From an uncultured Eubacteriales bacterium (GTDB lineage Bacteria; Bacillota; Clostridia; Lachnospirales; Lachnospiraceae): 9,285 bases of DNA. The notes under the pieces were generated by a model, which was not told the DNA's origin, searched no databases, and saw nothing but the letters and a program-made list of their open reading frames with translations. Shown here in pieces: positions 1 to 6,564 of the stretch. The translations under genes and the position numbers were made by a program. Numbering within the stretch: position 1 is the stretch's first letter; each line of letters begins with the position of its first letter. The stretch covers positions 1 through 9,285 of the forward strand of contig ONWK01000010.1 in NCBI GenBank assembly GCA_900321505.1. Direction: 5' to 3'.

Positions 1-78
1 CAGATGCCCAATCAGCAGGGTCAGCCGTACCCGCAGGGTCAGATGCCCAATCAGCAGGGTCAGCCGTATCCTCAGGGC
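1..78 (+). repeat. 39-bp tandem coding repeat, two copies
   Basis: Bases 1-39 and 40-78 are copies of a 39-bp unit that encodes the same 13 residues. They differ at three positions (tac/tat, ccg/cct, ggt/ggc), all synonymous third bases. A third, clearly degenerate Pro/Gln/Gly unit follows to about base 117. The array touches the window edge, so its copy number upstream is unknown. Identical peptide with silent differences indicates a duplication old enough to have diverged while the peptide was conserved. Confidence 0.9.
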
Positions 79-384
79 ATGTATCCCAACCAGCAGATGG
101 GAGGCCAGTACGGCCAGCCCGTGCAGAATGCATATGTGAGACCGCCCAGACCGCCTAAGGATCCCGCCAAGACAGAGGCTGTATGGAAGAAGGTGGGTCT
201 GATCAGCGGCATAGCAGCCATAGCCTGCGTGCTTGCAGTAGTGGCGCTGCTGGTGATCTTCGTTATCCTGCCGAAGGGTGAGTACAAGGGCGCCGCAGCG
301 GAAGGCTATCATGCAGTTGCGGGATCATCCCAGCCGGCATCAACTGAACTGCCGACAGAGGAACAGACAGAAACGGAGGAATAA
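1..384 (+). CDS. Pro/Gln-rich repeat protein with one transmembrane helix (5'-truncated)
   Basis: The reading frame is open from base 1 and its true start lies upstream of the window. The visible part begins with two perfect copies of a 13-residue repeat (QMPNQQGQPYPQG) and a third degenerate copy rich in Gln, Gly and Tyr, then a proline-rich basic stretch (RPPRPPKDPAK). A hydrophobic segment of about 26 residues (residues ~65-90 counted from the first visible Met) follows and ends in an LPK boundary, then a ~36-residue tail finishing in acidic TEEQTETEE. By the positive-inside rule the repeat region should be cytoplasmic and the tail outside. No catalytic motif is visible. In Clostridia, such low-complexity PQG regions often link an N-terminal zinc ribbon to a membrane anchor; whether one exists here cannot be seen. 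The stop lies 3 nt before the next gene, so the two are almost certainly co-transcribed. The helix resembles the anchors of the next two proteins. Function unknown. Confidence 0.85.
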   Translation, partial: QMPNQQGQPYPQGQMPNQQGQPYPQGMYPNQQMGGQYGQPVQNAYVRPPRPPKDPAKTEAVWKKVGLISGIAAIACVLAVVALLVIFVILPKGEYKGAAAEGYHAVAGSSQPASTELPTEEQTETEE

Positions 385-387
385 ACA

Positions 388-1962
388 GTGAAGAGTAAAA
401 AATGGATCATCATTACTGTCATTTCCTTCGTGCTCATTGCAGCGTCAATAGTGCTGCTTTTTGTCTGGATCCTGCCTTCAATGAATAAAAACAAGGCGCT
501 TAAGGCGATCGCCGACGGAGATGAAGAACAGGTGGGACTCCTCTTTAAGGATAAGTCAATTGAGGAGAGGGAGAGCCTGAAGGAGGACGTTAAGGATATC
601 GTTGTTTATACTGCAAATCAGTATATTGACGGCCAGAAGTCCTATGAGGATATGTTCAGGGTCATGAAGACTGTGGAAGATATCAGTCCGTATGAGGGCC
701 TGACCGCGGATGCATTTATGAGAATAAATGTACCAAAGATGGTTGAAACCTATCAGGCAGCGCTTAAGGCCTACGGAGAAAACGGGGATAATGACCAGTA
801 CAAAAGTAAGTTGAAAGAATTCGACGATTATCGTGATGTTGAATTCAACAACAGCATGAGCCTTAAGTATGGCTGGGACGGAACTCAGGTGGATGCTTAT
901 GATCTGGCTTATGAGACAGCGCTTGACGCAGAGCTGAAAAAGAAATACGAGGAATACTCTGCAGGTAAGATCGAATACAGCGAGATCAAGGCTGCTTCCG
1001 ATGTCGCAACAACTATGTGGTATTCCGACTATGCTTATAATATTTCCAATGAGCTTTACTACGATGATTATTTCAGGGGCAGATTTGAAGAGCTGCAGAA
1101 GGAATATGACGAAAAGGAATACCTGGATGTCATCAATGGCACGGAGTATTTCAAGGAAACTTATTCGGATGAAGCCGCATGGCCCAGATGGGAGAGTAAG
1201 TTCGAGGAGCTAAATAAGAAAGCCACTGAGCAGGCCAAGATTTACTATGTTCAGCAGGCTGTGGAGTATGCGAACTCAGGTAACAGCCACGAAGCGGAAA
1301 ACATTATGAATAAGCTGAAGGAGCGCTTCGGTGATGATGTGGACGTATCACCGATAGAGGCAGCCATTCAGGAGAACAGTCATGCAGACTGGCAGAAGGC
1401 ATATGTGGCGTTCATGGCTGACTGGCAGAATAACCTGGCAAATGACATTGCAACCGCATCCAGCAACGTTTATATGACGGCCGACCTTTATGATCCGGAT
1501 ATGATCACTGTGGCGGAGCTTGATGCAAAGTACGTTACCCTGTACGATATCGATAAGAACGGTATTCCCGAAATGTTCCTGAGAGGCACGGAATACGTTG
1601 TGGTTTATACCTATGACAACGAATCGGTGATCTATACCGGTTATATGGCGCCCATGGGCGTTGGCGGCAAGGGTGAAATGATAGTCGGCGCGACCGAGGT
1701 GGTTGACGGAACCGAGATCATTGCAGAAGCCCTCATTAAGTTCAAGAACAATGAATGGACGCTGTCAAATGCAGTGGCGTATGCCGTTATGGATGGGGAG
1801 TACGCATACATAATAATGACCGATGACGGCGGTGCGGAAAGGGCCTCTGAGGATGATTTCAAGAAGGGCCAGGAAAAGATAGAAGGCCGTATGAAGGGCC
1901 AGCTGCCTGCAGGCGTTGAGATGGCCAAGTATGAGGAATATATTTACAGCTATTCCGAGTAG
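388..1962 (+). CDS. membrane-anchored extracytoplasmic protein, paralogue A (hypothetical)
   Basis: A 524-aa protein starting at a GTG, supported by a GGAGGA ribosome site at 375-380 with a 7-nt spacer; the next in-frame ATG would remove the membrane anchor. Residues 1-5 are basic (MKSKK) and residues ~6-30 form a hydrophobic helix ending in LP, an uncleaved signal-anchor with no lipobox Cys. The remainder is expected outside the membrane: a long charged, Tyr-rich, mostly helical region; a helix-turn-helix resembling a single TPR (~residues 285-330, with KERFGDD at 311-317); and a compact C-terminal domain with Y-D-I-D-K-N-G-I-P-E (residues 386-395). That last motif resembles the calcium loops of EF-hand/VCBS-like secreted proteins of Clostridia. 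It aligns over its length with the next gene product, for example DVKDIVVYT, NQY, GQKSY and GLTADxx near residues 65-110. No enzymatic signature is visible. Tandem location suggests a joint surface or envelope role (inference). The real family is unknown to me. Confidence 0.88.
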   Translation: MKSKKWIIITVISFVLIAASIVLLFVWILPSMNKNKALKAIADGDEEQVGLLFKDKSIEERESLKEDVKDIVVYTANQYIDGQKSYEDMFRVMKTVEDISPYEGLTADAFMRINVPKMVETYQAALKAYGENGDNDQYKSKLKEFDDYRDVEFNNSMSLKYGWDGTQVDAYDLAYETALDAELKKKYEEYSAGKIEYSEIKAASDVATTMWYSDYAYNISNELYYDDYFRGRFEELQKEYDEKEYLDVINGTEYFKETYSDEAAWPRWESKFEELNKKATEQAKIYYVQQAVEYANSGNSHEAENIMNKLKERFGDDVDVSPIEAAIQENSHADWQKAYVAFMADWQNNLANDIATASSNVYMTADLYDPDMITVAELDAKYVTLYDIDKNGIPEMFLRGTEYVVVYTYDNESVIYTGYMAPMGVGGKGEMIVGATEVVDGTEIIAEALIKFKNNEWTLSNAVAYAVMDGEYAYIIMTDDGGAERASEDDFKKGQEKIEGRMKGQLPAGVEMAKYEEYIYSYSE

Positions 1963-2076
1963 CATTTCATCACTCCGGGGATTTACGAAAGATCACAGAT
2001 TATACCGGGATCTGCGGACTAAGCATCCTGAGGATGCATGACAGCATACCCGGTAATACTCGAAGGGAGAAGATAT
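1963..2076 (+). other. structured intercistronic spacer with nested stems
   Basis: The 114-nt gap between the two paralogues contains a perfect 6-bp hairpin (gcatcc at 2023-2028, loop tga, ggatgc at 2032-2037). It is enclosed by a perfect 7-bp pairing, taccggg at 2003-2009 with cccggta at 2049-2055. No T-run follows the stems, so this is not a typical intrinsic terminator. I see no convincing -35/-10 pair here. It may stabilise the transcript, be an RNase processing site, or tune expression of the downstream gene; the ribosome site at 2062-2070 lies just outside the outer stem. Confidence 0.5.
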
Positions 2077-3618
2077 ATGAAGAAATGGATGATCGTGACA
2101 TTTATATCGATACTTCTTATAGCAGCATCCGTTATATTTGCTTTCGTATATCTTCTCCCTAAGACTAAGGAGAAGAAATTCCTCGATGCTATCTTTGAGG
2201 GAAATAAGGAGAAGATGGTGGAATATCTGGAGGACTTTTCCGCTGAGACGGTGGAAAGTCTGAAGGATGATGTGAAGGATATCGTTGTTTACACCCACAA
2301 TCAGTATGCGGCGGGACAGAAATCCTATGATTCCATGCTGACCGTATACGAGAATATCGAGACCATCAGGAAATACAAGGGTCTTACTGCGGATTCCATG
2401 ACCATCGTGCAGGAACCGCTGCTGCTTGAAAGCTATGAAAAAGGTGTCGGCATCTACGACACAGGAGATGCATATTACAAGGAACGGGACCGGTTCAAGG
2501 ATCTGTACAGGATAAAGGTATCAAACGGCACATTCCTTGAGTATTTATGGGATGATGCATCGGAGCAGAAATACGAGAAGAAGATAGATTCCGTGCTTGA
2601 TGCATTTTTAAAGGAAAAATACACTGCCTTCAAAGCCGGGGAAATGGATATGAAGACGGTGCAGAGGTATGTATATTGTGCGGACGATTTCTGGAACAGC
2701 GCGTATGTTTCGGAGCTCAGGAACCAGGTTTATTACGATGAACTTTTCAGTTCGGAAATGACAAGGATAGAGGAGCTTGCGGGCAAAGACCAGTATTTCG
2801 ATGCCCTGAGTTATGTGGATTCTGTCCGTGAATATTATCAGAACAACGAATTCTACGCCGCGTGGAAGGATGCCTTTGAAAAGAAGAGCGAGGAGCTCGA
2901 TAAGAAGGCAAGGGAATTCTATCCGCAGCTGGCGATCGAATATATGAATAATGGCGACAGGGACAGCGCAGAGACGATAGTAAGGCAGCTTAAGGAAAGA
3001 TTCGGTGAGGATTTTGACGTATCTGCCATCGAAGCGGCGGGGCTTACGGAATGGCAGAAGGCATATCTCAGTTTTATGGAGAACTGGGCTTCCGGGGTTG
3101 AGGAAGACTTTACCCGTTTATTTGATCCGACTCCGGAAGATAATACGGCTGTAAAGAGCTTTGATGATGTGAGGCCGGACCGGATACTGCTTCTGGACCT
3201 GAACAAGGATGACATTCCCGAGCTGATCTTCGACAACGGGAAAAACAGAGTATTCATTTACTCCTGGCTTGACGGAACGGTGGAATTTCTCGCCTATCTG
3301 TTTGATTTTAATTCCATCAGCACATCTTACGAATTCATTTTCGAGGGTGAATATGAGGCAGACGGCATATGGCGCGGATTCCACGTGGTATATTATCTCG
3401 CACGTGAGGATCTGTACGTAAGTGACTATGTCTTTGATCAGGAAGCAGGCGGAGACCATATGTATTTTTCAGGGCTGAATGATGATGACCTTAAAGAGAT
3501 ATCAAGGGAAGAATACGAGGAGATCGTCAGCAGTATAGACAGCCGCAGGGCGGGGACATCTCTCCCCTTCGGCGCATATGTAAGTGATTATGACAGCTAT
3601 ATTAGAAGCGGTCAATAA
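2077..3618 (+). CDS. membrane-anchored extracytoplasmic protein, paralogue B (hypothetical)
   Basis: A 513-aa protein. The chosen ATG at 2077 follows a GAAGGGAGAAG ribosome site and places MKKWMIV at the N-terminus, matching the start of paralogue A. An ATG 39 nt upstream in the same frame has no ribosome site and would put a polar extension before the anchor. Residues ~4-27 form the hydrophobic helix, again ending in LP followed by basic residues. The order of parts follows paralogue A: conserved VESLKDDVKDIVVYT, NQY and GQKSY block; YKGLTADSM; a long acidic/Tyr-rich helical middle; a TPR-like pair with LKERFGEDFDVS after the YMNNGD turn (~residues 285-325); and the D374-L-N376-K-D378-D-I-P-E382 loop. 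Spacing between blocks is kept while the stretches between them diverge strongly, so this is an old duplication and not recent copying. No catalytic residues are recognised. Ca2+ binding by the loop is inference. It ends 24 nt before the hydratase gene. Confidence 0.88.
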   Translation: MKKWMIVTFISILLIAASVIFAFVYLLPKTKEKKFLDAIFEGNKEKMVEYLEDFSAETVESLKDDVKDIVVYTHNQYAAGQKSYDSMLTVYENIETIRKYKGLTADSMTIVQEPLLLESYEKGVGIYDTGDAYYKERDRFKDLYRIKVSNGTFLEYLWDDASEQKYEKKIDSVLDAFLKEKYTAFKAGEMDMKTVQRYVYCADDFWNSAYVSELRNQVYYDELFSSEMTRIEELAGKDQYFDALSYVDSVREYYQNNEFYAAWKDAFEKKSEELDKKAREFYPQLAIEYMNNGDRDSAETIVRQLKERFGEDFDVSAIEAAGLTEWQKAYLSFMENWASGVEEDFTRLFDPTPEDNTAVKSFDDVRPDRILLLDLNKDDIPELIFDNGKNRVFIYSWLDGTVEFLAYLFDFNSISTSYEFIFEGEYEADGIWRGFHVVYYLAREDLYVSDYVFDQEAGGDHMYFSGLNDDDLKEISREEYEEIVSSIDSRRAGTSLPFGAYVSDYDSYIRSGQ

Positions 3619-3626
3619 AACATAAC

Positions 3627-3633
3627 AGGAGGA
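3627..3633 (+). promoter_or_regulatory. perfect Shine-Dalgarno for the hydratase gene
   Basis: AGGAGGA lies 9 nt upstream of the ATG at 3643. It is the strongest ribosome site in the window, in keeping with high translation of the hydratase. The 24-nt gap to the preceding stop codon leaves no room for a separate promoter, so translation of this cistron probably uses the upstream transcript or a promoter inside the preceding gene. Confidence 0.85.
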
Positions 3634-3642
3634 ACTTGTAAA

Positions 3643-5892
3643 ATGGTAAAGTTATTCGAAGCCGGTGCGTATCTTGTGGACGGGAAGCTTGTCCCGGAAC
3701 AGGAGGCGGCAAATACCGCAAAGGAAGAGGCAGCAAAGGGAACCATGGCTTATGGTATCCTGAAGAAGCACAACACAGCAGAGGACATGGAGGGGCTTAA
3801 GATCAAGTTCGACAAGCTTACTTCCCATGATATCACGTTTGTCGGTATCATCCAGACCGCAAGGGCTTCGGGACTTAAGGAATTCCCCATCCCCTACGTA
3901 CTTACCAACTGCCACAATTCACTTTGTGCGGTAGGCGGTACGATAAATGAGGATGACCACATGTTTGGTCTTTCCTGTGCCAAGAAATACGGCGGGATCT
4001 ATGTACCCCCTCATCAGGCAGTCATCCACCAGTATGCGAGAGAGGCTCTTGCTGAGTGCGGCGCCATGATCCTCGGCTCAGACAGCCACACACGTTACGG
4101 CGCTCTCGGTACCATGGCTATCGGTGAGGGCGGCGGCGAGCTTGCAAAGCAGCTGCTGGGCAAGACCTATGATGTTAAGCGTCCCGGCGTTGTAGCCGTA
4201 TATCTGGATGGCGAGCCCGTGAAGGGCGTAGGTCCGCAGGATGTGGCTCTGGCGCTGATCGGCGCAACATTTGCCAACGGATATGTTAAGAATAAGGTTA
4301 TGGAATTTGTGGGCCCCGGCGTGGCAAAGCTGTCCACGGATTACCGTATCGGAATAGATGTAATGACCACCGAGACCACCTGCCTGTCATCCATCTGGCA
4401 GACGGATGAGGAGACCAGGCGCTGGTACGATACACATTACCGTCCGGATGCTTATAAGGAGCTGAAACCGGCTGACGGAGCTTACTATGACGGCGCGATC
4501 TATGTGGATCTGTCGAAGATTAAGCCCATGATCGCCATGCCCTTCCATCCGAGCAACGTTTATACCATTGAGGAGCTGAATGCAAATCTCGACGACATCC
4601 TGCATGATGTTGAGGAGAAGGGCAGAAAGCAGCTTACAGGAAATGTTGATTTCAAGCTTACGGATAAGGTCCGCAACGGAAAGCTCTATGTGGATCAGGG
4701 TATCATCGCCGGATGTGCCGGCGGCGGATACGAGAATATCTGTGAGGCTGCGGATATCCTGAGGGGACATTCCATCGGATCGGACGTTTTCACGCTTTCC
4801 GTATATCCGGCAAGTACCCCGATAATGATGCAGCTGGCAAAGAACGGCATGGTTGCGGATCTGCTCTCCACAGGCGCCATCGTGAAGACCGCCTTCTGCG
4901 GCCCCTGCTTCGGCGCGGGAGATACGCCTGCAAATAATGCCTTCTCAATCAGGCATTCCACCAGGAACTTCCCCAACCGTGAGGGCTCCAAGATCCAGAA
5001 CGGCCAGATATCCTCAGTAGCGCTGATGGATGCAAGGTCCATCGCCGCAACTGCAGTAAATAAGGGATATCTCACTCCTGCTACGGATCTCGATTATGAG
5101 CTCACAGGACCTACATATTTCTTTGACAGGAACATTTACGATAACCGCGTTTATAACGGCTGGGGCAATCCCAGGCCGGAGACGGAGATCCAGTTTGGCC
5201 CGAACATCAAGGACTGGCCGGAAATGATCCCTCTTACGAAGGATCTGCTGCTGAAGGTGGCTTCCGTGATCACGGATCCGGTTACTACAACGGATGAACT
5301 GATCCCCTCAGGTGAGACCTCGTCCTTCCGTTCCAACCCCATAGGACTTGCTGAGTTTACGCTGTCCCGCAAGGATCCTGAGTATGTGGGACGCGCGAAG
5401 GCCGTACAGGTTCAGGAGAGAGCTCGTGAGGCAGGCGAATGTCTCTGCAAGATCTCCGATGAGCTGAAGGGCATAGTGCAGACCGTAAAGGAGAAATTCC
5501 CCGAGATTGACGGCTCCGCGCTGGGCTTCGGAAGTACTATTTATGCAATAAAGCCGGGTGACGGCTCTGCGCGTGAGCAGGCTGCATCCTGCCAGAAGGT
5601 GCTCGGCGGCTGGGCAAATATCGCGAAGGAATACGCGACCAAGCGTTATCGTTCGAACCTCATTAACTGGGGTATGCTTCCCTTCGTGCTGGATGAGGAT
5701 TATAAGTTCGATGTGGACGATTATGTATTCGTTCCCGACATCCTTGAGGCGGTGAAGGAAAAGAAGAGCGAGATCAAGGCGTATGTGGTTAATAAGGGCA
5801 TGAAGGAACTGAGCCTTACTCTGGGTGATCTTACTGATGATGAAAGAGAGATCATCGAGAAGGGCTGCCTGATAAATTATTATAAAGCTTAA
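3643..5892 (+). CDS. aconitase-superfamily hydratase (YbhJ-like)
   Basis: A 749-aa cytoplasmic enzyme of the aconitase/3-isopropylmalate dehydratase superfamily, which reversibly dehydrates and rehydrates hydroxy-acids using a [4Fe-4S] cluster. Visible signatures: D147-S-H-T150 followed by RYGALGTMAIGEGGGE; a first cluster cysteine C358 in AGCAGGGYEN, where aconitases have a G-S-C-T-N type motif; the pair C419-G-P-C422 in FCGPCFGAGD; an RNFPNREGS segment like the aconitase RNF-GR loop; and a C-terminal swivel domain with GDGSAREQ (residues 639-646, S642 and R644), where aconitase has G-x-G-S-S-R-E-H. All three cluster ligands and the swivel Ser/Arg are kept, so it should be active. Length and overall style fit the uncharacterised YbhJ-type hydratases (about 750 aa, from memory) more than the roughly 640-aa or 890-aa aconitases. 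Substrate is unknown; no citrate synthase or isocitrate dehydrogenase gene is nearby. Citrate/aconitate or another tricarboxylate remains possible. Confidence 0.92.
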   Translation: MVKLFEAGAYLVDGKLVPEQEAANTAKEEAAKGTMAYGILKKHNTAEDMEGLKIKFDKLTSHDITFVGIIQTARASGLKEFPIPYVLTNCHNSLCAVGGTINEDDHMFGLSCAKKYGGIYVPPHQAVIHQYAREALAECGAMILGSDSHTRYGALGTMAIGEGGGELAKQLLGKTYDVKRPGVVAVYLDGEPVKGVGPQDVALALIGATFANGYVKNKVMEFVGPGVAKLSTDYRIGIDVMTTETTCLSSIWQTDEETRRWYDTHYRPDAYKELKPADGAYYDGAIYVDLSKIKPMIAMPFHPSNVYTIEELNANLDDILHDVEEKGRKQLTGNVDFKLTDKVRNGKLYVDQGIIAGCAGGGYENICEAADILRGHSIGSDVFTLSVYPASTPIMMQLAKNGMVADLLSTGAIVKTAFCGPCFGAGDTPANNAFSIRHSTRNFPNREGSKIQNGQISSVALMDARSIAATAVNKGYLTPATDLDYELTGPTYFFDRNIYDNRVYNGWGNPRPETEIQFGPNIKDWPEMIPLTKDLLLKVASVITDPVTTTDELIPSGETSSFRSNPIGLAEFTLSRKDPEYVGRAKAVQVQERAREAGECLCKISDELKGIVQTVKEKFPEIDGSALGFGSTIYAIKPGDGSAREQAASCQKVLGGWANIAKEYATKRYRSNLINWGMLPFVLDEDYKFDVDDYVFVPDILEAVKEKKSEIKAYVVNKGMKELSLTLGDLTDDEREIIEKGCLINYYKA

Positions 5893-5901
5893 GAACCATT
5901 C

Positions 5902-5916
5902 CCGGGGGAAACCCGG
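5902..5916 (+). promoter_or_regulatory. small GC hairpin overlapping a ribosome site
   Basis: The 5-bp perfect stem ccggg (5902-5906) / cccgg (5912-5916) has the loop ggaaa. It begins 9 nt after the hydratase stop. No T-run follows, so it is at best a weak terminator. Its right arm shares two G residues with the GGAGGA at 5915-5920, so it could influence initiation of the small ORF that follows. The regulatory role is inference. Confidence 0.35.
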
Positions 5917-5927
5917 AGGATCTCATA

Positions 5928-6038
5928 TTGAATATTCAGAGTGACAGCCTGAAGAAAAGCATGATGAGGACCTCTGGGCGCAGCCCGAAGAAAAGCATGA
6001 TGAACATTTTTTCGGGCGCAGCCCGAAGAATGTTGTGA
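5928..6038 (+). CDS. possible 36-aa basic peptide (TTG start, unconfirmed)
   Basis: A short open frame begins at TTG 5928, 7 nt after a good GGAGGA site at 5915-5920, and stops at TGA 6036-6038. The predicted peptide starts MNIQSDSLKKSMMRTSG and carries S-(L/P)-K-K-S-M-M twice, 12 residues apart, then NIFSGAARRML; it is strongly basic with no acidic residue after D6. In favour: the near-ideal ribosome site, the spacing and the in-frame repeat. Against: the peptide arises from a DNA repeat whose next copy is offset by 38 nt and so changes frame, the start is not ATG, and nothing in it matches a family I know. It may instead be a chance frame in a repeat-bearing gap. It lies between the hydratase and NfeD genes and would be co-transcribed with them. 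Confidence 0.3.
   Translation: MNIQSDSLKKSMMRTSGRSPKKSMMNIFSGAARRML
5946..6030 (+). repeat. imperfect direct repeats, about 36-38 nt apart
   Basis: A 22-nt unit at 5946-5967 recurs at 5982-6003 with a single difference (it contains gaagaaaagcatgatga). A second shared block, gggcgcagcccgaagaa, occurs perfectly at 5976-5992 and 6014-6030. Together these make about two and a half copies of a unit of roughly 36-38 nt filling most of the gap between the hydratase and NfeD genes. Copy intervals vary (36 then 38), unlike CRISPR, and there are no unique spacers. Replication slippage or a small dispersed intergenic element would both explain it. Confidence 0.85.
6003..6034 (+). other. strong stem-loop upstream of the NfeD gene
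   Basis: The arms aacattttttcgggc (6003-6017) and gcccgaagaatgtt (6021-6034) pair with one bulged T and one G·T pair around a GCA loop, giving a stem of about 14 bp. The bases after it (gtgaagaac) contain no T-run, so a standard intrinsic terminator is unlikely. It ends 28 nt before the NfeD start codon and leaves the ribosome site free. It could be a processing or mRNA-stability element that separates hydratase and NfeD-SPFH expression, or simply the palindromic form of the local repeat. Confidence 0.7.
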
Positions 6039-6062
6039 AGAACATGACGGAAAGGAGCGGAA

Positions 6063-6542
6063 ATGAGTCCGGAAGTTATACAGGGAACAGTATGGGTCGC
6101 CATCATGGCGGTTGCTATCATAGTGGAGATCATGACGGTTGACATGACTTCCATCTGGTTTGCCGGCGGCGCGCTTATTGCGTCCATTGCCGCTTACTGC
6201 GGCTTGAGCATAACCGTGCAGATCATCATTTTTATGGTGCTTTCGGCCCTTCTGCTTCTTGCGCTGAAGCCGCTGATGAAAAAGAGGCTAAAGGTTGAAG
6301 TGACACCGACGAATGCGGATGAGCTGATCGGCGAGGTCTATCCGGTGCTTTCGGATATCGGTCCCGGTAAGGCGACAGGCCAGATCAAGATCCGTGATGT
6401 CGAGTGGAGAGCAGTGAGTGAAGACGGCGCGGCTATCGGTAAGGATACCCCTGTTAAGATCCTCAGGATCGAAGGAACGAAGCTGGTGGTGGAGCCTGCG
6501 GACACATTCCGCCCCGGAACCGGTACGGCAGGCCCCTTCTGA
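6063..6542 (+). CDS. NfeD-like membrane protein
   Basis: A 159-aa protein of the short NfeD type. Three hydrophobic segments lie at residues ~9-25, 30-47 and 50-70, with the typical E22 within the first and WFAGGAL in the second, followed by a basic LMKKRLK boundary. The cytoplasmic part (about residues 85-147) has the NfeD OB-fold pattern: D-E-L-I-G-E-V near 86-92, GPGKATGQIKI, V-E-W-R-A near 113-117, I-G-K-D-T-P-V-K-I and E-G-T-K-L-V-V-E-P. It lacks the ClpP-like serine protease domain found in long NfeD forms. The start at 6063 follows AAAGGAG at 6051-6057. The SPFH gene begins 22 nt after its stop, the conserved NfeD-SPFH pairing also seen in E. coli ybbJ-qmcA. NfeD proteins are thought to act with their SPFH partner in membrane microdomains; the exact job is not settled. 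Confidence 0.92.
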   Translation: MSPEVIQGTVWVAIMAVAIIVEIMTVDMTSIWFAGGALIASIAAYCGLSITVQIIIFMVLSALLLLALKPLMKKRLKVEVTPTNADELIGEVYPVLSDIGPGKATGQIKIRDVEWRAVSEDGAAIGKDTPVKILRIEGTKLVVEPADTFRPGTGTAGPF

Positions 6543-6564
6543 AATATCTGAAAGGAGAAGAATT

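Noticed and set aside
2038..2076. Upstream in-frame ATG for paralogue B
   Set aside because: No ribosome site precedes it, it overlaps the inner hairpin edge, and the 2077 start gives an N-terminus matching paralogue A.
5946..6030. CRISPR-like array
   Set aside because: Repeats are contiguous with variable interval, there are no unique spacers, and no cas gene is present.
6003..6040. Intrinsic terminator before the NfeD gene
   Set aside because: The stem is strong but the bases that follow are gtgaagaac with no T-run on the + strand, and no - strand gene needs it.
6418..6564. Upstream in-frame ATG for the SPFH gene
   Set aside because: It lies inside the NfeD gene, lacks a ribosome site and would add a 49-residue Arg/Ser-rich segment before the membrane helix.
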